From positions 5,448,001 through 5,512,000 of the forward strand of contig OX359264.1 of the NCBI GenBank assembly GCA_947179155.2: 64,000 nt of DNA. Direction: 5' to 3'. The notes under the pieces were generated by a model. That model made no database searches and had not been told where the DNA came from. It was given only the letters and a program-made list of their open reading frames with translations. Positions within the stretch are counted from its first letter, which is position 1; each line of letters opens with the position of its first letter. This DNA is from Hedera helix (lineage: Eukaryota > Streptophyta > Magnoliopsida > Apiales > Araliaceae). A program made the position numbers and the translations under genes. Positions 23,861-36,474 of this stretch are shown here, piece by piece.

Positions 23861-24222
23861 AAAGGTTCTCGAGAAGAACTGGGTTGAATTTTTCAATAGA
23901 CTATTTGAGACAACAACACAATTATTAGGGATGACTAATATGTTGTCACCGATCTATTTTTTGTCACAAAATATGGAGCGAGGGATAGGAGTGAGAAAAA
24001 AACAAAAACAGAAAATATCAAAAACAACAAAAACCGTAAAATTAAACTTCAAAAAACTGTAACCAATGAAAAATTAAATGAACCGAAAAAAAAAATTAAA
24101 CATTTCGTTACAGCAATAGCTAATAGTGAAAAACAGCACCTAATTAATCGAACCGAACGAATACGCGCGCCCACAGACACACATGTATGATAAAACTCTA
24201 AGTCATGATTACTAACTTAATA

Positions 24223-24479
24223 CACTTTTTGTTCCAAAATTAGAGATATAATTTGACTTTTGAGGTCAAACAAATGCATATTAAGCTTAAAATCGATGTG
24301 AATTTATTTACTTTTAGCTAATAAAATAATTATAATTATATAGTATATAATAAAAATTAATAATTATAAAATTTATTTCATTCTAAATTTTTATGAGTCA
24401 TATTAATTTTGAAGTTTAATATGTCGGCGTTTTACCTCAAAAGTCAAATTGTATATCTAATTTTAGAACGGAGGGAGCA
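24223..24479. mobile_element. Stowaway-like MITE (unit 1)
   Basis: The right end read inward is CTCCCTCCGTTCTAAAATTA, the classic Stowaway (Tc1/mariner) terminus. The left end has a diverged version (CACTTTTTGTTCCAAAATTA). The subterminal ATTTGACTTTTGAGGT sequence is also inverted at the two ends. TA dinucleotides lie near both ends. It is about 257 bp and non-coding. Counterparts in the other units are at 47543-47799 and about 58388-58640. Confidence 0.75.
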
Positions 24480-24731
24480 ATAGAAAGTGCATCCATGAAT
24501 GAATTAATTGTCTAAGTGTCACTAACTTTTTTGTTGTTAATATAAATTTTCTTCTATTAGTTCATATCATGCATGTATAACAGATTTGCTGGGAATATTT
24601 ATAGTAGCATAATGTTGCTTCTAAGTTTTAGTAATTTTATAGATGCAGTAGTAGTAATATTAATAGTGAGTTATTTTACGTGAGTTATGTATCTTTCATA
24701 CTTTAGTTTAAATCAATATATGACGCGTTAA

Positions 24732-27700
24732 TGTAATTACCGAAAATTTTCACGTGACATTAATTGTGTAATTATTAATTAAATATTAATGAAGTGAAAT
24801 TTCATGTTAATTATTTGTGAGAATTGTATGTGATGTGCTAGTTAATTTACTTTATATTAACTATGTAAGGTAGAGTAAAAGAATTAATTGATAGAAATCA
24901 ATTAGGTAAGAAAGAGTTTAAGCTTATGATAATTAATTATCAAAGCTTGTAAGATTGTCATATATGACAATGAGAATGATGCGATGATAATGATTTAATT
25001 AACTTTAATTAAATTTAAAGTTAGAAGAGAAATTAAAATATTTTATGCATAATTATATTGCATGCTTGTGTGTAGTTAATTGAGCGCCTAATAAATAAGT
25101 TAAGTTATAGTCCATTAGATGGCAAGTCTAATTGGATTATGTAATGGAATTATTTTATAATCCTATAGTATCTGTATTTTATGTGAGCTAATTGATTAAA
25201 TTAATTAGTGGATCAAGGTATTGTTTGGACTAATTAGTTAGTCCAATGAATTATTTATTTTGGAGACAAGTTGGATTATTTAATGAGCCCAATGATTGAA
25301 ATAAAGGGATGATTAATTGATTTAAATTATGGTCCAACAAGATGATGGATCACAAGTGTATTTATAGCCCAAATGAATTATTTATAGCCCAATTTAATGG
25401 TCCAATTGATAAGCTTCTAGAAGGATATTATTTTTGCAAGTTAACCATTAAAAGAAAATCAAAAATTGGTGGATAAATAGGGCAAAAATCTGGTCACGCA
25501 GGTTGGGACCCACAAGAGTTTATTTTTTGGTTGCTTGAAGTGTATAAGTCTTGGTTGCTTGCATGGAGCTAGTGTAGTAATTGAGGTTGCTTGTTGGTAC
25601 AAATTAAAGGACAAAAAAATCCCTAAATAAGAGGAACTAGATGGGAATTTGGGGTAACTAGCAAGTTGGGTTATATACATATAGCTTGTGTATGTAGAGG
25701 TTTGGTTGGCTATAAATAGAGCCCATCTCATTTGTTAGAAGAGTTTACTTCTATTATTTCTCTTAAGTGTGTGAAGCTTGTGAGCAAAATATTTAGAGAG
25801 AGTGAGAGAGGGTGGGCCGAAATTAGCTAAGCAAGGAGAAGAATCAAGTGGATGTTCATCACATACTTTGGAAAAAGAAGAAAGCTAGCAACTAAATCGA
25901 AGAGGTATAACATTCTTTACTCTTAGATTTTCTAGGTTTTGGTTTTATTTCCAAGTTTTATGTCATGGTTGGTTGTGGGAAAAATTTATGTGTGAGGATC
26001 ATGAAGGATCCGAAGATATAAGGTGGAGATTTATGTGGAGTATTATGTGATCTATGCGCATGTAGATATAAGTTTATGTCTCGATAAGTTAGGTATTTTG
26101 TGTTTATAGTGAGTTTATGATGTTTTATAAACTCCTTCATGTTCAAAAATAATTTTAAAGCTTGATGATGTGTAATACATGTTAAGATATCTTGTAGATG
26201 CTTAATCATGGTTTGAACATGTATTTATGACTTTAAATGCCAAGAAAACCATAGAACTATCAAGTTGTAGTTTTGTACAAAAACCCTAATTTGAACAGTC
26301 TACTTCGGGTGTGTCGCAGTTTTTTTCAATAACTCGTATGGAAAATCCGAAGACATTGGTGGATAGATCTTTAATTTTACAAGAAAACCCAATTGGATTC
26401 ACGTAATTTCGAGTTACGAGTGATTTATAGTGATTTTTACCGTAAAACTGTCAAAATCTTGAAATTGTGAAAAACATTCTGCCCAGAATTTTTCCGGACT
26501 GTTTTGGACCAGTAAACAGATTCTAAAAATTTCAGGCTTATGGACTATGAAATTATATGTTAATAAGAAGCTCATGTCCAAAAACGAGGTCATTCTGACT
26601 TCGGATGAGATCACAGTAAATTAACGAAGTTTTCAGTTTTAAAAATGGAAACTGCCATAAGTTGAGTTTTCTTGCTCCAAAAATTATCAAATTTTTACAG
26701 GATGTTATGTATGGTATAATAAAGCTGTCGGACAAGTTTCATATTTTTCTGATAAATTTTCGATTTTTGAAAAATATTACGGTTTTGAGCAGTTTTGGCC
26801 TATTTAAAAATAGTAAACTGAACTGAAAAATTACAGGAAAATTTCCCTGTGCATGAAAATCAATTTTATAATGATTTGCAGAAAGTATAAAAATAATAAG
26901 TCAGTTTAGTATTTTTAGTAAATATGTACGAGTCCTAATTAATTAATTAATTATTATCTAATTAATATTAAATAATAATTAAAGATGATTAAGAGTTAAT
27001 AATTTAATCACATATTATTTAATTAAGATTAAATAACAGGTAAGGATAATTTATTAATTAATTATTATTTAATTAATATTAAATAATAATTGAAGAAGTA
27101 TTAAGATAATAAAGTAATTATTTATTATTTCATTAATACTAAATAATAAATAAGGAAGATTAATTAATCAATTATTACTTAATTGTTATTAAATAATAAG
27201 ATAAGTTAATTAATTAATTATTTATCATTTAATTTTAGATTAATGATAAATAAGAGGGAGTAATTGCACTTGAATAGCTAATCATTGTGCAACAACAAAT
27301 AAGAATAGTTATAAGGTAATAGTTAAACAATTTTTGAATAAATTGTTTAAAGGCTCAAATGATTATCTAGGTAATGTTTTATTTAATATTACTCAAGGAG
27401 GGGTAATATTTGATTATTAAATCATTAAACCTATAACATATTAAATGTTTAGTAGGGTTAAATGATATTATATTATCAACAATGTGTTATATGATTGAAT
27501 GATTAAGTTATTAATAAACTTAATTGTTTAAATAGTTGATTTTGATCAATACTAATTAATAGGCCAACGCTAATTATGTTAGGTCTACAAGAGAAGGGTA
27601 ATTAAGAGAATTAGTCATAAATCGACAAACAGGCAAGTTCCTAAACCCTAAACTTAATTTATACTGCAAGTACCCTAACTCTTTTTCGAGTTATTATTTT

Positions 27701-28635
27701 TCCAAGTATAGTAGTGGATTAATATTGTTAAATTATTCCACATCATTATGAGATTAAATCTTTATTGTTGATTTCAATCATAAATTCTATTGATGATCAT
27801 TTATTGCATGTTGTTCAATTATCGAACTGAAATATATTGTCTAAGAAACTAATTCTTTGACAACAAGTCTAAGCTAATTGTTCAGCTAGACTAAGAATTT
27901 AATTCATTTATTGAATCTTTAATTATTCATTGAAGCAAATCCAAACCATTTGGTATGGGCGGAATCAAATGTTAGACTGAGATGAACAACCCTAAATAGG
28001 GGAAGTTGATCGGTAATCTTTAAACCGATGCAGCAGAATGTTGTGCACAATATTTCAAGTACAAGAGGCTGATCCCCTTAAGTGCTTGGTAGTTGAGATT
28101 GTTATCAGTTTCTTCGACTGTTAACTTTCCAAAGTATGTTCATGGTTTTGTATAACCACTTAGCATGTTAATTCAGTCAGTTATTATTGTTGATGGTATA
28201 CCCATTGTCAGATTTCTTCACAATTATTGTTCAATTGTTGAAGGCACAAAAGAAACTTAATTAAGATTATTGTTTAATTATTATAGCGTGATTTCTTTTC
28301 ATATTTGCTGAGCAAATTTGTTACTCATTCTTGCTTAATTAAATTTTTGCAGTTAAGCCAGAAAACCCAGAAGGGGGTAAGCCAGACAAAGGCAAGGGCA
28401 AAGCTAAGCAGTAGCTATCGTTGTAATTATTTAAATTATTATATTATGTAATCTTAGTTTATGCATGATATTTGTTTAAGGTTAACGACCTTGGGAGTTA
28501 TAGTAGACCTTTGCAATAAACAACATATGTTTATTTATATCCACACTAGTATTATATGTTGTTTGGATGTGTTTGGATGTTTAGATCGTGAGCACTAAGT
28601 CCGAGATAAGAGTACTCGGATTTGGGGGCGTCACA
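24732..28635 (+). mobile_element. Solo LTR, chromovirus type, private to unit 1
   Basis: A 3904-bp solo LTR running TGTAATTACCG...GGGGGCGTCACA, flanked by exact GTTAA target duplications (24727-24731, 28636-28640). Unit 2 has the empty site GACGCGTTAAAGTAG at 48057-48071. It contains TATAAATAG at 25711-25719, a donor-like AAGAG/GTATAA at 25904/25905, an AT-palindrome region at 26935-27250, a conserved stem-loop at 28305-28334, an acceptor-like TTGCAG ending 28352, and AATAAA at 28515-28520. There is no internal domain and no primer site. It is related to the LTR at 39819-43910. Confidence 0.93.
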
Positions 28636-28640
28636 GTTAA

Positions 28641-31256
28641 AGTAGTAAACATCATGTATAAGAACGCAAAAGTTTAACGAAAACGAGAAAGAAAACCTTA
28701 AAAATTGAAAATCCTAGTTTGAAGACTGTTTTTGTAACTAACATAACTCCTTGTGTATTCTGAGTTTTTGTGTTCGTTCAGTGGAAAATCGAAGCCTTGT
28801 AAGTTACCTACGTATAGGACAAATAATCGACTAAAAAAATCCTTGTAGATTGTTCGTAAAAATTCTTGGAAGTAGGTTGGGTCAGTCTGCCAGAAACTGG
28901 CAGATAGTTTCTGACTGGGTTTTTGTACGAATTTTCTAGATTTGTGAGTGCAGAATTTGTGTATAGTGTAAAAAGCAAAGTTATAGATACGGAAGTTATC
29001 TACGCGTAGAGGCTAGAATCACCCAAAATTCCTTGTAGATTATTTGTTAAGATTTTTCTAGCAAAATAGGGTAAAATTGAAACTGGAACGGGGCAATTTT
29101 TACACCTGTTTTTGTAAGACCTGTGTGTTCATAATTTGAAAATGGTGTAAAAAAAAACATAGTCGTAGACCCGAAAGTTAGGAACACAGTCCCGTGAGTT
29201 TCATCCAATTTCAATGAATAGATTAATTGTTATAATTTTTCTAGCAATAACGACAAAATTGGAATTTCAGAAAAGTTTAATACTTAAAACTGAAAACCGT
29301 AATTTGCGGTTACTGTGATTTCTGAGACTTTGGGATGCGTAAAATATGTTATACGTACATTTTTGTCCAAAAAATGAAAACTTCTTGAAATGTAAGTCAA
29401 ATATTAATAATTTGGACAAATTTGGATAGAAAAAGGCTAAATGAAAATTAGTAAAGATAATCAAAGGAAAAAAATCTGGAAAATTCTAGAAAATTATCTA
29501 GGTGTCTAAAATTACAAGATAAAAGAGAAAAGTAAAATAAATAATTATTTAATGTAAAAATGAATATAAGGAAATATCCAAATTAAGAAAGCTAGAAAAA
29601 ATGTTAAATACATTTTTTCGGCAAAATACGTTAAAATAAAACGGATAAGAACTAGTTAAGGGTAAAAATATAATTTGGCAAATTAAATCACAAAAATAGT
29701 GTAAAGTGATAATTGAGTTATAATTGTAATACCCGATAATTTTTAAATTTAGAATTCGAGTAATTACTATTGAAAAATAAAATTTGTAAAAATGAATAAA
29801 TGGTAAATTAATATTTTTTGCCTCCATGGATAATTATGTAGTTCAATTACGGAAATGATTTATTGAATTAGAAAACAGTCAACATAAAAGCAGGCAAGTT
29901 TCTAGACCTTAAGCATCTTTTTGCTTTTGGTAAAATTTTGTTGAATCGTGATCTTCATTCAAATTAATTGCTATCATGTCATATTATTAAATTCCAGAAT
30001 TCATATATTATTCATTTCAGAATTTATTGAACTCTGAATTTTGAAATGTCCTTGAATTATTCAAAATAAAGAGAAAGCCATTGTTTCAACTTATTCTAAA
30101 ATTAAAATTCAGTATCATTTTTTTTCCAAACCAAATTATTTTAGGGCGGAATTTTAGACTGAGATGAAAAACCCTAATTTATATAGGGGATATTATTGTC
30201 GAAAATTCAACTTGTGGAGATAATATTGTGCAAAACATAGGGTACAATAGGTTGACCCCCTAAAGTGCTTGTGAATAATTTTTCATTCTTTGTGACTATT
30301 AAACATTTATGAAGAGTTCGCAATTTTGGAACTATTGAACATTTATGTTCTTGGTCCTTATGAACACTCATCTCAGAAAAAAGGAATTTATTTGACTCAA
30401 GATAATTTTTATATCTGTTCGTTTAATTATTTAGCCTTTTAATTTTAAAATTATTCATTTATTCTTAATTAATTATTCTAGTTCAGTTGTTTGATTCCAT
30501 TATTCTTAATATTTTAGTTCATTGTATTCCCTACACTTGTTGAGCAAACTTGTTGCTCATCTTTACGTATCTATACATATTTTGTAGGCAAAGGTAATAA
30601 CGCCAAGAGCTCACAAGCCAAAAGTAAAGGAAAAAGAGAAATTAAAGGAAGAAGACAACATATTGATAAAGTTAATATTTTTACTGTTTATTTAATGTTT
30701 TAATAGTGGTATGTAAATATTAGTAGATAAAGAGCTGGAATGTATTACGTAAATTATGTAACAGACTAGTGATAATAATATTATTATTAAATTTTTAAGT
30801 AAATTTAAAAGAAATTTCAAAATCAAGTTAATTTGTGAGTTTTATTATCAAATTAAAGTGCATATTATTGGAGTTGCAAAATCAATGAGATTTATTTTAT
30901 TAATTGAGTAATTGTGTCTGCTAGCCGTTGCACCCATTAAGTTTCTATCGTTATGCGCATGTTTGATTTCCTAGTCATTGCAGCCTTTATGTTTCTACTG
31001 TTAGATTACTTAACCATGCATAATATAAATAAAATAGAGAGGGGTCAGTATGCATGCTTCTTCTTCTTATGATAATAATATATATAGAGTCCTCTGCACC
31101 TAGAAAAGAAAAGCAGCATACTTCTTCATATAATAATATATATAATATACAATAGAACTATATTTTGCTTGTATCATTTTTGTTCCAAAACAAGAAAAGC
31201 AATGAGTTGTTCATGTTATCTTCCCTATTTGAGTGCACGTTAGAGAAGAATGAATT
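28641..31256 (+). repeat. Old LTR-derived sequence in unit 1
   Basis: This is shared with 48067-50678 of unit 2, so it predates the duplication. At 29725 it has an LTR-like start TGTAATACCCGATAATT, and from about 30150 to 30600 it has the same ordered motifs as the solo LTRs, including the GAGCAAACTTGTTGCTC stem-loop (30535-30567) and an acceptor-like TTTGTAG. The LTR end is missing. Bases 28641-29724 look like further diverged LTR sequence. No gene is visible. Confidence 0.6.
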
Positions 31257-32629
31257 GTTGATATGACGCCCCCAAATTTAGGTACCAATACATCGAATTC
31301 AATACTTACGCAAAAATACATCCAATATCTGCTAAACAACATTTAATACTAGTGCGGAAAATATAAATAAACATATGTAGTTTATTACAAAAGCTTTCTA
31401 GTCCCAAGATCTACAACCTTTACTAAATACATCACAAACTATCAAAAGGTTACAAAAGGTATGTGTTACATCATATCACATCTATACAACAAAATGTGAA
31501 ACACGCAGGTAGCTATCTAGCTTAATTAAGATTTTACCTTTCCTTTGCCTTTGTCCTTACTCGAGCCTTAAGGTTTGACTGCAAATATTTTCATGATATA
31601 GCAAGGGTGAGCAACTAGCTTGCTCAGCAAGTTTTAATTGAGCAATATAATATATCATGAATGAATCGAAGTAATAATCGAGCTGATTTAATAATGTAGG
31701 CTCAATGATAAAACTCAATAACATAATCAGTACTCAAATGGATGAATGAAAAGTTGATTAAAACTGCACAATATAATCAAGACTTAGATGAAACAATAAA
31801 GACTTGATTACTGACTGCTGAGTAATCCAATGGACCATGAACGCCAAGGCAACATCAACCATTCGACTGACCCTTTTATAGCCGTCAATCGTACTTGAGG
31901 GGATCAGCCTTTTGTACACCATGTGTATGCATAACATTAAACTTTGACTGTATCGAGGGACCGACACTTATGTCTTCCCTAATTTAGGGTTGTTCTTTCA
32001 GTACAAGAATCCTTACCAACTACTGGTTTGGATAGCTTTTATATTAATATTCAACGTCTAGCCGAATCAATTAGCATAGACTATTCCTTAAACAGTTCAT
32101 AAATGCAAGAACTTTTAAATACATGACAGTTCGATAATATAACTTGAATCCAACATGCATTGTGTGCGAATGTCAAAGATAATATCGATGTGGAATAAAT
32201 TTGCAATAATTAAACCACTTGGAATATAATTTGAAAGTATAACTCGAGTCTGAGTTAGGGAACTTGCAATGTATATAATTCAAAAACTTGCACAATATAG
32301 AGTTGTGTAAGGTTAAGGAACTTGCCTAGTGTGTGAATTACGTCTACTTCGGTTAATTTAAACTCCTCTTGAATACCTAATATTGAAAATGTTGGCCTAA
32401 CAATTAGAACAACACATAATCGCTTCATTTAAGTATTTAAGATCACTAACACATAATCACCTTGGATTATCATACAATTCCACATCATATAACCTCAATG
32501 AAATATTTACCGAACTAAGGTTAATGATTTAATTATCTCATATTATTTAAACCCCTAAATAATTTATCATAATTGTTTAGTTATTCTAATTATTAATTTA
32601 ATTAGCAAACAATTTTCCTTGCCTCTCTT

Positions 32630-33270
32630 ATTTATCATTTAATAATAAATAATTACCTGATAACCTTAACTATTCAATAATAGTTGATTATTATTAACTG
32701 CCTTACTTATTATTTAATAAAATAATAAATAATTAACTAATTAGTTTCAATTTCCTTTCATTATTATTTAATATTAGTTAAATAATAATTAATTAGTCAC
32801 CTCTACTTCTCTTTAATTATTATTAATTAAATAACAATTTGTTAATTATCCTTACCTATTATAAGTTAAATAATAGGTAATTACTCTATTTTATCTTATC
32901 TTTCTTTAATTATTATTTCATCAAATAATAATTAATTAATTACTTTTATTACTCTTTAATCATTATTTAATATTAAACAATGATTAAATACCTTTACTTA
33001 TTATTTAACCCTAATTAAATAATAGATAATCATTTTATTGACTTCAACTCTTCTTCAATTATTATTTAATGTTAGTTAAATAATAATTCATTAATTATCT
33101 TTATCTCTCTTTTAATCATCATTTAATATTAGTTAAATAATGATTAATTATCTTTATTTATTATTTACATTTAGTTAAATAATAAATAATTAGTTTATTT
33201 AATTCTTCTTTAATTATTATTCAATATAATAATTAATTACTTAAGCATCTTTATTTATTATTTAATGAAT
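32630..33270. repeat. Array of AT-rich palindromes in solo LTR
   Basis: About ten imperfect palindromes of the type ATTATTATTTAA...TTAAATAATAAT are separated by short pyrimidine-rich spacers such as CTTTATCTCTC. The unit 2 twin (about 52040-52690) has the same array. Similar arrays lie at 26935-27250 and 37790-38400 in other LTRs. Confidence 0.75.
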
Positions 33271-33340
33271 AATTAACTATTTTAGTTTACTATTCACTGT
33301 TCACTACTGGCATTATATTGCACCTACATTGGTTGGTCGC

Positions 33341-33435
33341 AGAGCTCCTAGTCGTAGAGTGAGGGTCGTAGAGTGAGGTCGTAGAGTGAGGGTCGTAGAG
33401 TGATGGTCATAGAGTGAGGGTCCTAAAGTGAAGGA
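33341..33435. repeat. Short tandem repeat GTCGTAGAGTGAGG
   Basis: About six imperfect copies of a 14-16-bp unit lie within the solo LTR. The twin at about 52768-52840 has fewer, rearranged copies, so the array is unstable. Confidence 0.8.
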
Positions 33436-34869
33436 TTTAAACAGAAGTTTTCCTGGTTTTTTGTTTTTTTTAGTACATCCGGATGTACTTTGGTTCAAAC
33501 ATTTTTAGAATGAACTATACATCTCAAAATCATGCACGGTCGGATCCTATGGACTCATAACTTGATCCTCTACCCCATAGTATTTTTCAAATAATTTTTT
33601 AGAAGCATTATTTACCAAAATTATCAAGCTAGTCTCAATAGTGCTATAAAATGGACTGTTTTGGTAGAAAATCATAACTAAATGTATACGTCATAACTTT
33701 TGGTGATATAAATTGAGTTTTCTTCTAAACTCATAGATCTGTCAAGGAAAAATAATAACCATCCCAAATAAGTTGAAGAGCTTAGAGATATAAGTCCTTA
33801 AACCACACTAACTCACATAGTTTTTCCGAAATAGGTTGTTTTATGCATTCTTTCAATTTTAACCACATAGATGTGCATAATAACACATGATAAACTTATT
33901 GAAACATACATTTTCTACTCTAGCATGAATATGATCACTTAGAGCTCTTAATCTAGCTTCCTATCATACAAAGCACAAAGCATGACCATGGAAGCATAAA
34001 ACTGAAACTTTGAGATGTGAACTACCATTGTGATCTAATGGCTGGCCTTATCTTCTTCCCGAAGTAAGTAACAAAGCCTGAGTGCATCCAATAACCTTCC
34101 TTGAAACTCCTAGATCAAACCCTCAAGAACTTTCTTTGATATTTTTCTTTTTCTCACTATTTTTCTTGGTTTCTTACTTCTCTGTTTTCTCTCTCGTAGC
34201 CTAAATGAACGGGAAGGGGAAATGAGGGAATGACTGAGGTTATACAATACTCTCTCGGCCATAGACAAACTCTGAGGAGTTGGACCCTATAGCCTCCCTT
34301 ATGCCTGACTTGTCTCTCATTTCTTTAGAAAAATCTGATTTCTTGAGCCTTACACTGAGCGTGCTCTGTTTCTTGGAGGTTTCGTCCCTAAATGAGTGGC
34401 ACTCTTGTTTTTTCACCAGGTTATGTTATTACCCTTGGGATGGGCTGCTATTTGTTTTGTTAATTAAACCATTGGTGGCCCAATTGCTACTTATATTGCA
34501 ACTAAGCTTTGGGTTGCCCAAATTAAATTCCTTGGAATTTAATTAGGTCACTTAAAATTTTAAAATGCCCAATACCATTAATTAATAATTTTATTACATA
34601 ATCCAATTAGACTTGTTATATTCAATTTAAATGAATATTTAATTAATCTAAGATCTTATCAATTTATTGATATTAATATTCTTAGATTAGTCCACTAATT
34701 TAAATATCCCATTAGTTGGACTTCCTTTAATTTAATTCCCATCATATAATAATTTACTAATTTAATCACATCAAGATTTAAAGTAGTTCATCAAATATTC
34801 ATTACAATAATAAATAAATTCAAAATTTATTTATAATGAAATTTAAAATTTTGCAAACATTACAGTTGA

Positions 34870-36469
34870 ATCCTGGAGGGTATCCGCTGTGACATTTTAC
34901 ATCGGTGATATATAATATTGAAGGGACATAAATTATCTTTAAGGACAGTGTTCTACGTACGCCTCAATTCATTTGAGTGATATCTTTTTAACTCACTTTT
35001 AATTTTTATAGTAATTTTCAATTATTTTCATACAAATATAACTTGTAGATATTGTGTAAAATAATGTATAGTGACTATTATATTTGTAGTAGCGAGTACT
35101 CTGATATGGAGCCATTACAATGGCCATATCCGAATTAAATATTGTGCTTACTCAAAATAAAAGAAAGCTTGAGGTTTAAGATTGTAGCGGAGGGCATAAT
35201 TATAAGTTGAAAACATGACGCATAGCTAAGGGCTATGCATGATGAATTTACTACCTCACCTTCATATAAAACATGGGTTATGGTAACTCAGTCTGATATG
35301 AATATTTTTAACTCGTATTCCTTGCATTATAATTTCTTCCGAACGAGCTTATCAAAAAAGTTGTGTAGTTTGGTAAAAGGTTTTCAGTCAGGGTTCGGGC
35401 CCTACAAGTCTCCATCTCTTTGTGGTTGAGTAGACACATTTAGCGACAGAAAATTATAATATATTATCTGGCACTCGTAATTATATTACTGATGTTGTCA
35501 TTAAAATATTATTTTTGTCAATAAAAATGTATCGAGAGAAATTGCATGTAATTTTTTAGTTAATGGAAAGATCTCTTCCTAATATTAGTTGAGACAAATC
35601 CGTATTTCCATCAAGCACAAGGCACATTTTTATATAGCCACAGTTGTAAATTAAAATTATCTTTACAACACATCGTGATATTCAATCGCAGATTTAACGG
35701 TGAAAAATATATTCCATCCGCACTTTAGTAGTACTGATTCAAAAATTAACCAAAAATTCCTCACCCGTCCGCACTTTAGTTATGAGAACTCTGACATTCA
35801 AAATATTCAATATTACTAAATATATTATTATAATATTAAAAATCGGTGATAATTTTGTAATATTAGAGTCTACGCTTTAGTTGTACGGACGGCTAATCAC
35901 CTATACGGGAACCAATCCACATCTTACGAGGCTATGGATTTTTCCACCTAGCGCATATGTGGCCCTCCGGCTAATTTTTTATCACGAGATGTGTATTGAG
36001 AGAGATTGGGAAAATCAGAAACTCTTTTAACTAAGTAATTTTATCTAGAGTTAATTTTATAAAAAAAAATCACATTAAAAACAAGTCTCTAATCTTGTAA
36101 AGATAGGATTTGTATTAACAATCCCAATCAAATAAAAAAATCTAAGTAAGTACTTTTTCCAAAAATATTTTACCATGTAAATGCTTTTACCAGAAAATTA
36201 ATGATCAAAGATTTTGAAAAATTCAAAGTTTTAATAAAAGGGTTTTGAAAGAAATCTCGTCTTGACATTTAAATGCTTTTCTTGAAATCAGACAAAACAA
36301 TCCTCAACACTCCTGTCCTTGAAACTTCATGATCTCCTGCACTTGCAATATCTTGAATCCTTGAAACTTTAATACATCATTCAACTTGTAAAATTCCAAG
36401 CAATTAAAGTCCAAACCTGTAAAATTATAATAAAAATGCAAAGAAACTTGTCATCATTAAAACATATAA
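34870..36469. other. Non-coding end of unit 1
   Basis: This matches 54290-55891 of unit 2. It has no supported gene. It contains a diverged MITE-like segment at about 35720-35890, with CCGTCCGCACTTTAGTT-type ends, and a copy of the dispersed repeat at 35906-36010. The 64-codon ORF at 35235-35429 is judged non-coding. Confidence 0.6.
35906..36010. repeat. Dispersed 110-bp repeat, copy 2 of 5
   Basis: Same repeat as at 23751, starting CGGGAACCAATCCACATC. Here it follows the MITE-like segment near the end of unit 1. Confidence 0.8.
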
Positions 36470-36474
36470 ACCAA

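Larger units (their letters stand above)
23404..24726 (+). other. 3' flank of germin-like gene 1
   Basis: This includes the 3' UTR and non-coding sequence conserved in the other units. It contains the short repeat at 23751-23860 and a Stowaway-like MITE at 24223-24479. No other gene is visible. Confidence 0.7.
31262..34864 (-). mobile_element. Solo LTR in unit 1, shared with unit 2
   Basis: A 3603-bp solo LTR on the minus strand with exact GTTGA target duplications (31257-31261, 34865-34869). The left end reads TATGACGCCCCC, a mutated TG. In the unit 2 twin the end is intact TGTGACGCC. It contains AATAAA (minus, 31386-31381), the stem-loop at 31601-31632, an AT-palindrome array at 32630-33270 and a 14-16-bp tandem repeat at 33341-33435. 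ORFs here are short and unrelated to known families. Confidence 0.92.
21737..36474. repeat. Germin segment, duplicated unit 1
   Basis: This is the first of three head-to-tail copies. Collinear homology with unit 2 begins near 21750 (about 45120 in unit 2) and runs to AAACCAAG at 36474, interrupted by one private 3.9 kb solo LTR (24732-28635). The unit holds a germin-like gene, a short repeat, a MITE, old LTR-derived sequence, a solo LTR and a second copy of the short repeat. Confidence 0.9.

Noticed and set aside
32630..33270. CRISPR-like spaced repeats
   Set aside because: This is a plant genome and the units are AT palindromes of variable length with no unique spacers of constant size.
34280..34546. 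An 88-codon ORF in the solo LTR
   Set aside because: It lies within non-coding LTR sequence, resembles no family and is not kept open in the unit 2 twin.
35235..35429. A 64-codon ORF conserved at 54655-54849
   Set aside because: Conservation equals that of surrounding non-coding sequence. Of about four base differences, three change the amino acid, so there is no sign of coding constraint.
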